From JANXAZ01 sp964504655 (lineage in GTDB: Bacteria; Pseudomonadota; Alphaproteobacteria; Geminicoccales; Geminicoccaceae), in contig CAZDFD010000015.1 of the NCBI GenBank assembly GCA_964504655.1, positions 1-57,281 of the forward strand: a stretch of 57,281 bases of DNA. Reading direction: 5' to 3'. Numbering within the stretch: the first letter of the stretch is position 1; each line of letters opens with the position of its first letter. The notes under the pieces were generated by a model. It ran no database searches. It was not told the origin of the DNA and worked only from the letters and a program-made list of their open reading frames with translations. Below are positions 44,410-55,988 of the stretch, in pieces. The position numbers were made by a program, and so were the translations under genes.

Positions 44410-45957
44410 GTGGAGCCGGACTTGGACGCGCAGGCGGAGGTGCTCGCATTCCTCGAGGGCGGCGGGCTCGGCGGCCGGCCCGAGCGGATCGACACGCACG
44501 CGGCCGTGGTCCTGCTCGAGGGCGACCGCGCCTTCAAGCTCAAGCGGGCGGTCCGCTTCAGCTTCCTCGACTTCGGCACGCTCGCGCGGCGTCGGGCGGC
44601 GCTCGAGGAGGAGCTCCGGCTCAACCGTCGGACCGCGCCCGGGCTCTATCGCCGGCTCGTGCCGGTGACCCGCGAGGCCGGCGGCGGCCTGGCCCTGGCC
44701 GGCCCCGGCGAGCCGGTCGAGTGGCTGCTCGAGATGGCGCGCTTCCCGAGCCCGGCGCAGCTCGACCGGGTGGCGGCACGCGGCGCCCTCGACGCCGAGC
44801 TCGCCGAGCGTCTGGGCCTGGTCCTGGCGCGCTTCCACGGGCGGCTCGCCGCCGCCACCGCGGGCGGCGGCGCCGGCGCGCTCGAGGCCGTGGTGCGCGG
44901 CAACGCCGCCGACCTGCGCGAGCTGGTCCCCTCCGTGCTCGAGGGGGACCGGGTCGAGGCGGTCGTGGCGGCGATCGACCGCGCCCTCGAGCCCGCCCGC
45001 GAGCCGCTCGAGCGGCGGGCGGCCGCGGGCCAGGTGCGCCGCGGGCACGGCGATCTGCACCTCGCCAACATCGTGCTGCTCGACGGCGAGCCGGTGCCCT
45101 TCGACTGCCTCGAGTTCGACGCGGAGCTCGCCACCACCGACCTCCTGTACGACGCGGCCTTCCCGGTGATGGACCTGCTCGCGCACGGGCTGCCCGGGCC
45201 GGCGCGCGCCTGCCTGCAGGCCTGGCTCGACGCCCGGCTCGACGAGGACGGGCTCGTCCTCCTGCCGCTCCTGCTCGCGGTCCGCGCCACGGTGCGTGCC
45301 AAGGTCGAGGGCTTCACGGCCCGGGCGTCGGGCGGCCCGGCGGAGGCGGCCCGGCACCGCGCCGCGGCGGCGCGCTACCTCGAGCTGGCGCTGGCGACGC
45401 TGGCGCCGCGCCCGGCCCGCCTGATCGCCATCGGCGGCCGCTCGGGGACCGGCAAGTCGAGCCTGGCCCTGGCCCTGGCGCCCGGGCTCGGCCGCCCGCC
45501 CGGGGCCCTCGTGCTGCGCAGCGACGTGGTCCGCAAGCGGCTGCTCGGCCGCCAGCCGACCGAGCGGCTCCCGGACGAGGCCTACGGGCCGGCGCTCACC
45601 GAGCGGGTGTTCGGCGCGCTCGCCGCGCGGGCCGAGCGGGCGCTCCGCGCCGGCTGGTCGGTGATCGCCGATGCGGTCTGGGGCGAGCCCGGACAGCGGG
45701 CCCGGATCGGAGCGGCCGCGGCTGCCGCCGGTGTGCCCTTCGCCGGCCTCTGGCTCGAGGCCCCGGAGCCGGTCCTCGAGGCGCGGGTGGCGGCGCGGAC
45801 CGGCGACGCCTCCGACGCCGACCCGGCCGTGGTGCGCCGCCAGGCCGGCCGGGTGCGGGCCCCGGCCGCGGCCGAGGGCTGGTCCCCGATCGAGGCCGCG
45901 GGGTCGCTCGCGGCGACGCTCGCCGCCGCCCGGTCGGCGCTCGCGGAGACGGTTTGA
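44410..45957 (+). CDS. phosphotransferase-like / P-loop kinase fusion protein
   Basis: A 515-residue two-domain protein (COG2187 joined to COG0645). Residues 1-320 are aminoglycoside-phosphotransferase-like: the catalytic loop is HGDLHLANIVLLDG at 213 and the metal segment PFDCLEFDAEL. Residues about 335-515 form a P-loop kinase domain with GRSGTGKSS (Lys349 near 342-350), followed by RSDVVRKRLLG. It resembles gluconate- or shikimate-kinase-like small-molecule kinases. The substrate of this fusion is unknown. The GTG at 44410 has GGAGGGG just upstream. Its stop overlaps the next start by one base (TGATG), so the SRAP gene is co-translated with it. Confidence 0.82.
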   Translation: MEPDLDAQAEVLAFLEGGGLGGRPERIDTHAAVVLLEGDRAFKLKRAVRFSFLDFGTLARRRAALEEELRLNRRTAPGLYRRLVPVTREAGGGLALAGPGEPVEWLLEMARFPSPAQLDRVAARGALDAELAERLGLVLARFHGRLAAATAGGGAGALEAVVRGNAADLRELVPSVLEGDRVEAVVAAIDRALEPAREPLERRAAAGQVRRGHGDLHLANIVLLDGEPVPFDCLEFDAELATTDLLYDAAFPVMDLLAHGLPGPARACLQAWLDARLDEDGLVLLPLLLAVRATVRAKVEGFTARASGGPAEAARHRAAAARYLELALATLAPRPARLIAIGGRSGTGKSSLALALAPGLGRPPGALVLRSDVVRKRLLGRQPTERLPDEAYGPALTERVFGALAARAERALRAGWSVIADAVWGEPGQRARIGAAAAAAGVPFAGLWLEAPEPVLEARVAARTGDASDADPAVVRRQAGRVRAPAAAEGWSPIEAAGSLAATLAAARSALAETV

Positions 45958-46655
45958 TGTGCGGACGCTTCGCGCTCTCGATCGTGGCCGCCCGGATGCC
46001 CGAGCTTCTGGGCGTGGAGGCGCCCGAGGGCTACCGGCCGCGCTGGAACGTCACGCCCGACAGCCCGATCCTGATCCTGCGCGCCGGACCCGCCGGCCGG
46101 GAGGCGGCGCTGCCGCGCTGGGGCTTCCTCGGCCCGTGGTCGAGCGACCCCAAGGATCCCGGCCGGCAGATCAACGCGCGGATCGAGACCGCGGCCCAGA
46201 AGCCGATGTTCAAGGCGGCTGCCGTCAAGGGCCGCTGCCTCGTGCCGGCCGACGGCTTCTACGAATGGCAGAAGCAGCCGCAGGGGCCGAGCCGGCCGTT
46301 CTTCGTCCGCGCCACGGCCGGGCGGCCGCTCCTGATGGCCGGCCTGTGGCGGCGCAACCGCCTGGCCGACGGCAGCCTGCTCGAGACCGCGGCGATCCTG
46401 ACCCGCGACGCCTCCCCGGCGCTCGCCCCGATCCACCACCGCATGCCGGTGCTGCTCCCGCCCCGGCTGGTGGAGGCCTGGCTCCTGGCCGAGCCGGCGC
46501 CGGTGCTCCTGCGCGAGCTGGCCGAGGGTGTGGCCGACGCGCCGGAGGTCGAGGCGGTCGAGGTCGGCCGTGCCGTCAACGATCCGCGCAAGGACGGCCC
46601 CGAGCTCGTCGAGCCCGCCGGCGGCGGGGATCGGCCCGCCGCGCGGCTCCCCTGA
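45957..46655 (+). CDS. SRAP-domain abasic-site crosslinking protein (YedK/HMCES family)
   Basis: A 232-residue SOS-response-associated peptidase-fold protein. It shields abasic sites in single-stranded DNA by forming a thiazolidine crosslink through Cys2, which must be exposed after Met removal. Cys2 is present in the MCGRF start. The other active-site residues are in INARIET (Asn73), PADGFYEW (Glu103) and PIHHRMPV (His160). These match YedK positions closely. It is translationally coupled to the kinase fusion gene, a pairing I cannot explain. It converges on the tyrosine-kinase gene with 15 bases between. Confidence 0.93.
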   Translation: MCGRFALSIVAARMPELLGVEAPEGYRPRWNVTPDSPILILRAGPAGREAALPRWGFLGPWSSDPKDPGRQINARIETAAQKPMFKAAAVKGRCLVPADGFYEWQKQPQGPSRPFFVRATAGRPLLMAGLWRRNRLADGSLLETAAILTRDASPALAPIHHRMPVLLPPRLVEAWLLAEPAPVLLRELAEGVADAPEVEAVEVGRAVNDPRKDGPELVEPAGGGDRPAARLP

Positions 46656-46670
46656 GGTCCGCCGCCGGGC

Positions 46671-48941
46671 TCAGTTCACGTAGTAGCGCTGGTACTTGCC
46701 GTAGTACTGGCCGACGTCGCCATAGCCGTACATCGCGTGCTTCTTGATGTCGACCTGGGTCAGCACCACGCCGGCCACCGGCGCCCGCACCTCGATCAGG
46801 TGCTGGAGGCCGTTGCGCGCGGTCTCGAGATTGGTCTTCTCCCACTGCGCCGCGAACAGGACCTTGTCGGCCAGGAGCGCGGCCACCTTGCTGTCGGTCA
46901 CGCCGAGCAGCGGTGCCGAATCGATGACGACGAGATCGTAGGCCTGGCGGAGTTCGGCCAGGAGCGTCCGCATCTTCTGGCTGCCCAGGATGTCGGTCGG
47001 ATTGGCGGTCTGCTTGCGGACCGGGAGGAGGTCGATGCCGGTCTCCTCGTCGTGCACCAGGACCTCCTCGAGGCTCGCCTCGCCAGCCATCAGCTCGACG
47101 AACCCGGTCTGCGGCTTGAGCCCGAGGTCGCGGTGGATGCTCGGGTGGCGGAGATCGAGGTCGAGCAGGAGCACGCGCTGGCTCGAGCGCGCGGCGAAGG
47201 TCGCGAGCGAGAGGGCGAGCGTGGTCTTGCCCTCCTGCGGCAGCGCTGATGTGACCAGCACCACCTTGGGCGGATCGTCGACGTTCGACAGCTTGAGCGA
47301 GGTGAAGATCGACCGCAGGCTCTCGGTGTAGGCGGAGAGCGGCTTGGCGATCAGGTACTGGTGCGGCATCTGCCGGCGCTTCAGCCGCTCGAGACGCGGC
47401 ACGAGGCCGAGCGCCGGGACGCCCAGCGCCTCCTCGATCTGGCGGCCGGTCCGGATCCCGCTGTCGAGCCGCTCGAGCAGGAGCGCCAGGAGCGTGCCGA
47501 GCATCAACGACGCGGTGAAGCCGACCCCGCCGAACAGCATGGGCCCGGGCGAGGACGGCTTCTCGGGTGCGGCTGCGACCGAGATCACGCGCGCGTCCGA
47601 TTCGACGATCCCCTGCTGCTCGTTGGTCTCCTTGAAGCGCTGCAGGAAGCTCTCGTAGAGCTGCCGGTTGGCGTCGGCCTCGCGCTCGAGCTGGCGGAGC
47701 TGGATGTCGAGCTCGCGCTGCGCCTGGGTCTGGGCGCCGAGCGCCGCCGTCTCCCGCTCGAGGGCGGCGACCCGCGAGGCCGCCACCTTCATGTCGTTCT
47801 CGAGGTTCTTGACGATCCGATCCACCTCGAGGCGCACCTTCGCTTGCAGGTTCGCCTTCTCGTTGATGAGGTTCTGCATCTTGGGGTGGCGGTCGCCGTA
47901 GAAGGTCTTGAGCTCGGACTCCTCGCGCACGAGCTGCGCCTCCTGGCGGCGCAGGTCGACGATCACCTGCGAGTGCAGGACGTCGGCGACCGAGGCGAGC
48001 TCCTCGCTGCGCTCGCGCATGTCGCGCACGAGGCGCAGCTTGGCCTGGGTCTCGGCCAGCGCGGCGCGCGCCGTGATCAGCTCGCGCGAGAGGTCGGAGA
48101 GCTGCGCCTCCTTGAGCGAGCCGCCCTTGGCGTCGACCAGCTTGTTGGCCTTGCGGAACTCGGCGACCGCGGTCTCGGCGCGCTGCACGTCGGCCTTGAG
48201 CGCGTCGAGCCGGCTGCCGAGGAAGCCCGAGGCGCGTACCGTGGCGTCGAGCTTGAGGCGCCGCTGGCCCTCGACATAGAGCTCGGCCGCCCGGTTGGCG
48301 ACCTGCGCCGCCTTGCGCGGGTCGACCGAGGTGAAGCTCACGCCGATCACGTAGGACCGGCCCTCCTGCGTCACCTTGTAGCGGCCGTCGAAGCTCTCGA
48401 TCGCGGCCTGGCGGACCAGCTCCGGCTGCGCCCCGGCACCCTCGGGGAGCGGCTCCTCGGCGAGACCGGTGGCGATCAGCCACTCGTCCGGCAGCCAGGA
48501 GGCGACCCGCTCGACGATCCCGCCGAAGCGCAAGGGCGCGCTCGAGCCGCCGCCCTTGGCGAGCCGGTTGAACTCGGTGTCCGCGAACAGCCCGAGGCTG
48601 TCCATGACCCGCTCGACATGGTCGCGCGACTTGAGCACCTTGACCTGGGTCTCGACCGTCGGCGCGTCGGTGCCGAGGCCCTGCAGCACGGCCTGCACGT
48701 CGACCACCTTGGCCTGGCGCGGGTCGATCATCACGAGCGCCTTGGCGGTGTATTTGGGCGTGATCTGCAGCCCCACGATCACCGCGAGCGAGGTGAGGAC
48801 GAGCACGGTGCCGAGGATCACCCCGCGGCGGCGCCTGAGGATCGCCACCAGGTCCTTGACGTCGACGCCCGCGGGCTCGACCGGGACCGGAGCCACCGCC
48901 CCCGCACCCGCCTGCGCCGGCTCAGAAGCCCCCTTGCTCAT
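46671..48941 (-). CDS. exopolysaccharide biosynthesis bacterial tyrosine autokinase (Wzc-like)
   Basis: A 756-residue two-part protein. A Wzz domain (membrane helix near VILGTVLVLTSLAVIVGL, then coiled coils, the GNVR segment and a second helix) precedes a cytoplasmic BY-kinase. The kinase shows Walker A ALPQEGKTTLALSLA, Walker A-prime LLLDLDLRHPS and Walker B VVIDSAPLL. It ends in the tyrosine cluster YGYGDVGQYYGKYQRYY, the site of autophosphorylation. Such kinases set chain length and export of capsule or EPS. I prefer the ATG at 48941 (GAGG upstream) over one 66 bases earlier with no ribosome-binding site. No other polysaccharide gene is in the window. Confidence 0.9.
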   Translation of the reverse strand: MSKGASEPAQAGAGAVAPVPVEPAGVDVKDLVAILRRRRGVILGTVLVLTSLAVIVGLQITPKYTAKALVMIDPRQAKVVDVQAVLQGLGTDAPTVETQVKVLKSRDHVERVMDSLGLFADTEFNRLAKGGGSSAPLRFGGIVERVASWLPDEWLIATGLAEEPLPEGAGAQPELVRQAAIESFDGRYKVTQEGRSYVIGVSFTSVDPRKAAQVANRAAELYVEGQRRLKLDATVRASGFLGSRLDALKADVQRAETAVAEFRKANKLVDAKGGSLKEAQLSDLSRELITARAALAETQAKLRLVRDMRERSEELASVADVLHSQVIVDLRRQEAQLVREESELKTFYGDRHPKMQNLINEKANLQAKVRLEVDRIVKNLENDMKVAASRVAALERETAALGAQTQAQRELDIQLRQLEREADANRQLYESFLQRFKETNEQQGIVESDARVISVAAAPEKPSSPGPMLFGGVGFTASLMLGTLLALLLERLDSGIRTGRQIEEALGVPALGLVPRLERLKRRQMPHQYLIAKPLSAYTESLRSIFTSLKLSNVDDPPKVVLVTSALPQEGKTTLALSLATFAARSSQRVLLLDLDLRHPSIHRDLGLKPQTGFVELMAGEASLEEVLVHDEETGIDLLPVRKQTANPTDILGSQKMRTLLAELRQAYDLVVIDSAPLLGVTDSKVAALLADKVLFAAQWEKTNLETARNGLQHLIEVRAPVAGVVLTQVDIKKHAMYGYGDVGQYYGKYQRYYVN

Positions 48942-49160
48942 CGTGCCTCGCGCCCCGAGTTGCCGGCCCCAACCGCCGATGGAGTAATTGCGCAGCCACT
49001 CGCTCATAGCTCAGGGGATGGCACTCGCGGAAGTAGCAAAAAGCATCGGATCGACCTCTTGGGGTTGAGAAGCGCGAAGCCGGCGGCCGCGGGTTGCGAC
49101 GCGGCGGGCACTGGCGTGGCGGTCGGTCCTGTCGGAGACTGCCCCTGGCGGGCGATCGGC

Positions 49161-51061
49161 ATGGCGGCGGGGCCGGGCAAGATGCAGGCGAGCGGGACGC
49201 GAGCCGTGGCGCGGGACTTTCCCGGCGCCGGAGCGGCCGAGTGGCGCGCGCTGGCCGAGAAGGTCGTGGGCGCGGAGGGCCTGTCGCGCCTCCTCCGGTA
49301 CACCGACGACGGGATCGAGATCCCGCCGCTGCACGCGCCTGCGCTCGGCACGGCGCCGGCCGACGCGGCACCGGCCGGTGGCTGGCCGCTCGCCTTCGAG
49401 CTGGCCCAGCCGCACCTGCATCCGGATCCGGCCGAGGCCGGCCGCCAGGTGGCGGAGGATCTCCGGGGCGGCGCCAACGCCGCGATCGTCCGCCTCGACC
49501 GGGCGCTCGGCCGCGGCGGCGACCGGCCGGACGGCGTGCTCGCCTACGACCGGGCGGCGCTCGGCCGCCTGTTGGCCGGGCTCGACCCGGCCGGAGCGCC
49601 CATTCGCCTCGAGCCCGGCGAGCGGGCGCTCGAGACCCTGGCGGATCTGGACGGTCTGGCGCCCGCGGCGGCCGCGGCCGACGGCGGTGCCTGGCGGGTG
49701 CTCGCCGACCCGCTCGGCGCGGCGCTGGAGGGTGCCCCGGGCGATCCGGGCGCAGCCGTCCAGGCGACCCTGGTGGCCCTGCCCGATCGGCCCCGCCTCG
49801 GGCTCCTGGCCGACGGGCGGCCCTGGCACGAGGCCGGGGCGAGCGAGGCCCAGGAGATCGCGGCCGTGCTCGCGGCCGTGGTGCACTGGCTGCGCGAGGG
49901 CGAGCGGGCCGGGCTCACGCCCGAGGCCCTGCTGCCGCGCCTCGAGCTCGTGCTCGCGGTCGACGACGACCTGTTCCCGGCGCTCGCCAAGCTGCGCGCC
50001 GCGCGGCTCGCCATGGAGCGCATCCTCGAGGCGGCCGGGCTCGAGGGGCCGGTCCGGCTGCGGGCCGAGACCAGCCGGCGCATGCTCGCCAGGCTCGATC
50101 CCTGGGTGAACGTGCTGCGCACGACGGTGGCCGCCCTGGCGGCGGTGGCGGGCGGCGCCGATGCGGTCGCGGTCCACCCGCTCGACCGGCCGCTCGGCGA
50201 GGCGAGCGCCCTCGCCCGCCGGATCGCCCGCAACGTGCCTCTGATCCTGCGCGAGGAGGCCGGCGCCGGGCGGGTCCGCGACCCGGCCGCCGGCAGCTGG
50301 CACGTGGCGCACCTGACCCGCGCCCTGGCCGAGGCGGCCTGGGGCCGGCTGCAGGCGATCGAGGCCGAGGGCGGGCTCCTGGCGGCACTCCTGGGCGGCC
50401 GGCCGCAGGCCGAGGTCGAGGCGACCCGCCGGGCCCGGCTCGAGCGGATCGCGCGTCGCGAGCTCGAGCTCACCGGCGTCTCGGCCTTCCCGACCCTCGA
50501 CGAGCGGCCGCCGCCGAGCGAGCCGTTCGACCCGGCGCCGGCCCTGGCCGCGGCCCGGGCGGCGCTCGCGGCACAGGAGCGGCCCCTGCGCGCACCGCCG
50601 TTCGCGAGCCTTCGCCCGCAGCGGCTGGCCGAGCCGTTCGAGGCGCTGCGGGCCCGCGCCCGGGCCGCGGCGGCCGCGTCCGGGGCGCCGCCTCGCCTGC
50701 CGCTCGTGGGCCTCGGCCGACCGGGCGAGCTGCACGACCTTTTGACCTGGGCCGAGAGCCTCCTGGCCGTGGGCGGGATCGAGGCGACCCGGACCATCCT
50801 CCGCTCGGCGGGCGAGGCCGGCCGCGCGCTCGCGGGCGGCGGCCCCGGCCTCGCACTCGCCTGCCTCGGCCCGAGCGCCGCGGCCGCCGCGGAGGAGCTC
50901 GTGGCGGCGCTCCGCGCGGCCGGCGCCGAGCGGGTGTGGCTGCTCGGGCCGGCCACGGCCGAAGGGGCGGCACCGCTCGCCCCGGGCCTGGACGTCCTGG
51001 CCTTCTTGGGCGGGCTGCACGATCTGCTCGGGAGCCCGGAGCCGGCTCCGGGAGGTGCCGC

Positions 51062-51065
<4 letters not shown>
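49161..51065 (+). CDS. mutA: methylmalonyl-CoA mutase small (beta) subunit
   Basis: A 634-residue non-catalytic partner of MutB. The N-terminus DFPGAGAAEWRALAEKVVGAEG and TDDGIEIPPLH matches MutA. The barrel has ARLAMERILEAAG, TSRRMLARLDPWVNVLRTTVA and DAVAVHPLDRP; the B12 domain is degenerate with no DxHxxG. The protein is strongly enriched in Ala, Gly, Leu and Arg. The start is uncertain: ATG at 49161 or at 49182, neither with a clear ribosome-binding site. It is coupled to mutB by a GTGA overlap. Together they isomerise (R)-methylmalonyl-CoA to succinyl-CoA. Confidence 0.87.
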
Positions 51066-53221
<2,156 letters not shown>

Positions 53222-53242
53222 GGCCCGGCCGCCGCACTCCGT

Positions 53243-54043
53243 TCAGAGCCCGAGCACGTCGCGCATGCCGTAGAGGCCGGGCGGGCGCCCGACCACCCAG
53301 CGCGCAGCCTGGACGGCGCCGCGGGCGTAGATGGCGCGATCGGCCGCCAGGTGCTGCAGGACGATCCGCTCGCCCTCGCCCGCGAACAGCACGCTGTGAT
53401 CGCCCACCACGTCGCCGCCCCTGAGCGTGGCGAAGCCGATCGCGCCGCGCGGGCGCGGGCCCGTCTGGCCGTCGCGGACCCGGACCGAGGCCGCCTCGAG
53501 CTCGACCCCGCGGCCGGCCGCGGCGGCCCGGCCGAGCGCCAGCGCCGTGCCCGAGGGCGCGTCGACCTTGTGCCGGTGGTGCATCTCCAGGATCTCGATG
53601 TCGAAGTCCGGACCGAGCGCGCGCGCCACCTGCTCGGTGAGTGCCAAGAGCAGGTTGACGCCCAGGCTCGTGTTGGCCGCCCGGACGATCGGCACGGCGG
53701 CGGCGGCGCGGGCGAGCCCGGCCTCCTGCGCGGCGTCGAGGCCGGTCGTGCCGATCACCGCCGCCACCCCGGCCGCGGCGCAGGCCTGGGCATGGGCGAG
53801 GGAGGCGGCCGGGGTCGAGAACTCGATCGCCACCCGGGCGCGGGCGAGGAGTGCCGCCAGATCGTCCGAGGCGGCCCGCCCGGTCGCCGCCTCGCCGGCG
53901 AGCCCGCCCAGGTCCTCACCGAGCGCCGGGTGCCCGGGCCGCTCGATCCCGCCGGCGAGCTCGAGGTCCGCGGCGCGCAGCACCTCGCGCAGCACCGCCC
54001 GGCCCATGCGGCCGGCGCAGCCGATCACGCCCACCTGCAGCAC
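53243..54043 (-). CDS. dapB: 4-hydroxy-tetrahydrodipicolinate reductase
   Basis: A 266-residue DapB of the diaminopimelate/lysine pathway. The NAD(P)H motif is GVIGCAGRMGRAV at the start, the substrate loop EFSTPAASLAHA near 95, and the signature EMHHRHKVDAPSGTAL near 150 with catalytic His/Lys. It has the usual FAGEGERIVLQHLA and ARGAVQAARWVVGRPPGLYGM end. The GTG at 54043 has GGGGAGGAG upstream. A consensus -35 (TTGACA) lies about 50 bases upstream. It is transcribed alone, opposite the nicotinamidase-like gene. Confidence 0.95.
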   Translation of the reverse strand: MLQVGVIGCAGRMGRAVLREVLRAADLELAGGIERPGHPALGEDLGGLAGEAATGRAASDDLAALLARARVAIEFSTPAASLAHAQACAAAGVAAVIGTTGLDAAQEAGLARAAAAVPIVRAANTSLGVNLLLALTEQVARALGPDFDIEILEMHHRHKVDAPSGTALALGRAAAAGRGVELEAASVRVRDGQTGPRPRGAIGFATLRGGDVVGDHSVLFAGEGERIVLQHLAADRAIYARGAVQAARWVVGRPPGLYGMRDVLGL

Positions 54044-54071
54044 GGCGCTCCTCCCCGCTCGGATGAGGGCG

Positions 54072-54100
54072 CAGGAACCCGCGGCCGGAGGGGCTGTCAA
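54072..54100 (-). promoter_or_regulatory. possible dapB promoter
   Basis: Minus strand TTGACA (54100-54095), 17-base spacer, TTCCTG (54077-54072). The -35 is perfect and the -10 weak; the start would lie about 25-30 bases before the GTG. Confidence 0.3.
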
Positions 54101-54181
54101 GGCGCCGTCCGGGCCGTTGAACACCGGCTCCGGCTGCGCGATCTTGAGCGACGGGAACGCGCGGGTCGGAGGGCGTGGCGG

Positions 54182-54937
54182 ATGGACGAGCTCGGCTCGG
54201 TGCTCGAGGTGCTGCGCCGGCAGGTGCCGGTGGCGCTCGAGCTCTACCGGATCCCGGACGGCGCCGCCGGGCTCGTGATCGTCGACGAGGTGAACGGCTT
54301 CTGCACCGTGGGCGCCGGCAACCTGGCACCGCCGGCACCGGACGCCCAGATCGCCGCCATGGTCGAGCGCACCGACCGGCTGGCGCGCGCCTTCCGCGCC
54401 CGCAAGCTGCCGGTCCTGGCCTTCCTCGACACGCACGAGCCCGGCCGGCCCGAGCCGCCCTACCCGCCGCACTGCATCCGCGGCACCGGCGAGGAGAACC
54501 TCGTGCCCGAGCTCGCCTGGCTCGAGCGGGACCCGGACGCCACCTTGATCCGGAAGGACTGCATCAACGGCTTCGTGGGCGCCATCGAGTCCGCCACGGC
54601 GCGCGGCCAGCACGGGCTCAGCCACAACAAGGTGGTGGACTGGATCAACGCGCACCGGCTCGAGGCGATCGTGGTGAGCGGGATCTGCACCGACATCTGC
54701 GTCATGGACTTCGTGCTCACCCTCCTGTCGGCGCGCAACCACGGGCTCGTGCCGACGCTTCGGGACATCGTCGTGCTGGAGCCCGCGACCGCGACCTACG
54801 ATCTGCCGCGCGCGGCGGCGGAGCGGCTGGGCCTGCCGCCCACGGCCGGCCATCCGAAGTGGATCACCCACCACATGGGGCTCTACTTCATGGCCGCCCG
54901 CGGCGCCCGGCTCGCCTCCGAGATCGCCGGCCTCTGA
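54182..54937 (+). CDS. isochorismatase-fold hydrolase, plant-type nicotinamidase-like
   Basis: A 251-residue cysteine hydrolase. The triad is apparent as Asp in LVIVDEVNGFCTVGAGNLAP, Lys in LIRKDCINGF and Cys in VSGICTDICVMDF. The VNGFCTVGAGNLAP stretch is, from memory, close to Arabidopsis nicotinamidase NIC1, suggesting nicotinamide deamidation in NAD recycling. Related hydrolases act on other amides, so the substrate stays open. GGAGGG lies about nine bases before the ATG. The type III PKS gene follows by 10 bases, so the three genes 54182-56506 form one operon. Confidence 0.75.
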   Translation: MDELGSVLEVLRRQVPVALELYRIPDGAAGLVIVDEVNGFCTVGAGNLAPPAPDAQIAAMVERTDRLARAFRARKLPVLAFLDTHEPGRPEPPYPPHCIRGTGEENLVPELAWLERDPDATLIRKDCINGFVGAIESATARGQHGLSHNKVVDWINAHRLEAIVVSGICTDICVMDFVLTLLSARNHGLVPTLRDIVVLEPATATYDLPRAAAERLGLPPTAGHPKWITHHMGLYFMAARGARLASEIAGL

Positions 54938-54947
54938 GCGCCGCGCG

Positions 54948-55988
54948 ATGCCGGAGGCGCGGCTCCTCGGCCTGGCACTCGCCAACCCCGGCCACGTGCT
55001 CCACCAGGCTGACGCCAAGGCCGGTGCCCGGCGGCTGTTCGGTGGCCGGCTCGACGAGCTCGACCGGCGCCTGCAGCTGTTCGACCATTGCGGCATCTCG
55101 ACCCGGCAGACGGCGCTGCCGACCGAGGCCTATCTCGCCACCACCGGCCTCGGGCGGCGCAACGCCCTCTACCTCGAGGTGGCACTCGACCTGCTCGAGC
55201 GGGCGAGCCTCGGGGCGCTGGCCGCGTCCGGGATCGGCCCCGAGGACGTGGATGCGATCGTCACCGTGTCCTCGACCGGGATCGCCACGCCGAGCCTCGA
55301 GGCGCATCTGGCCGAGCGGCTGCCGTTCCGCGCCGACGTCGCGCGGCTGCCGATCTTCGGCCTCGGTTGCGCCGGCGGCGTGCTCGGCCTCGCCCGGGCC
55401 GCCGCGCTCGCCCGCGCCGAGCCGGGGACGCGGGTGCTGCTGCTCGTGGTGGAACTCTGCACCCTGGCGCTCCGCCAGTCGGATCCGAGCCTCGCCAACC
55501 TCGTCGCCTGCGCCCTCTTCGGCGACGGCGCGGCGGCGGCGGTCGTCTCGACCGAGGGCGCGGGCCCGGCGATCGGCCCGACCGGCGAGCACCGCTGGCC
55601 CGACACGCTCGACGTCATGGGCTGGCGGGTCGAGGACGACGGGCTCGGCGTGCTGTTCGCGCAAAGCGTGCCCGACATCGCCCGCGACCGGTTGCGTCCG
55701 GCGCTCGACGGCTTCCTCGCGCGGCACGGTCTGCGCCCCGCCGACATCGACCGGTGGCTGTGCCATCCGGGCGGCGCCAAGGTCCTGACCGCGCTCGAGC
55801 ACGCCCTGCCGGCGCCGGCCGCGGGCCTCGACCACGCCCGGGCGGTGCTGGCCGAGCACGGCAACATGTCGGCGCCGACGGTGCTGTTCGTGCTGGCCCG
55901 GGCCCTCGCCGAGCCGGGCTGGCGGCAGGCGATCCTGCTGGCGCTCGGGCCGGGCTTCACGGTCGGCTTCGCGCGGCTCGCCCGGTGA
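54948..55988 (+). CDS. type III polyketide synthase (alkylpyrone/chalcone synthase family)
   Basis: A 346-residue iterative ketosynthase. The catalytic triad is Cys141 (GLGCAGGVLG), His273 (LCHPGGAKV) and Asn306 (GNMSAPTVLF). Other family features are VTVSSTGIATPSLEAH near 106 and ACALFGDGAAAAVV near 188. The fold condenses malonyl-CoA onto acyl-CoA starters to give alkylpyrones or resorcinols. The next gene is an ICMT-like methyltransferase, the same pairing as Bacillus bpsA-bpsB, where the pyrone is O-methylated. So alkylpyrone production is likely; the starter length is unknown. The ATG follows the upstream stop by 10 bases. Confidence 0.9.
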   Translation: MPEARLLGLALANPGHVLHQADAKAGARRLFGGRLDELDRRLQLFDHCGISTRQTALPTEAYLATTGLGRRNALYLEVALDLLERASLGALAASGIGPEDVDAIVTVSSTGIATPSLEAHLAERLPFRADVARLPIFGLGCAGGVLGLARAAALARAEPGTRVLLLVVELCTLALRQSDPSLANLVACALFGDGAAAAVVSTEGAGPAIGPTGEHRWPDTLDVMGWRVEDDGLGVLFAQSVPDIARDRLRPALDGFLARHGLRPADIDRWLCHPGGAKVLTALEHALPAPAAGLDHARAVLAEHGNMSAPTVLFVLARALAEPGWRQAILLALGPGFTVGFARLAR

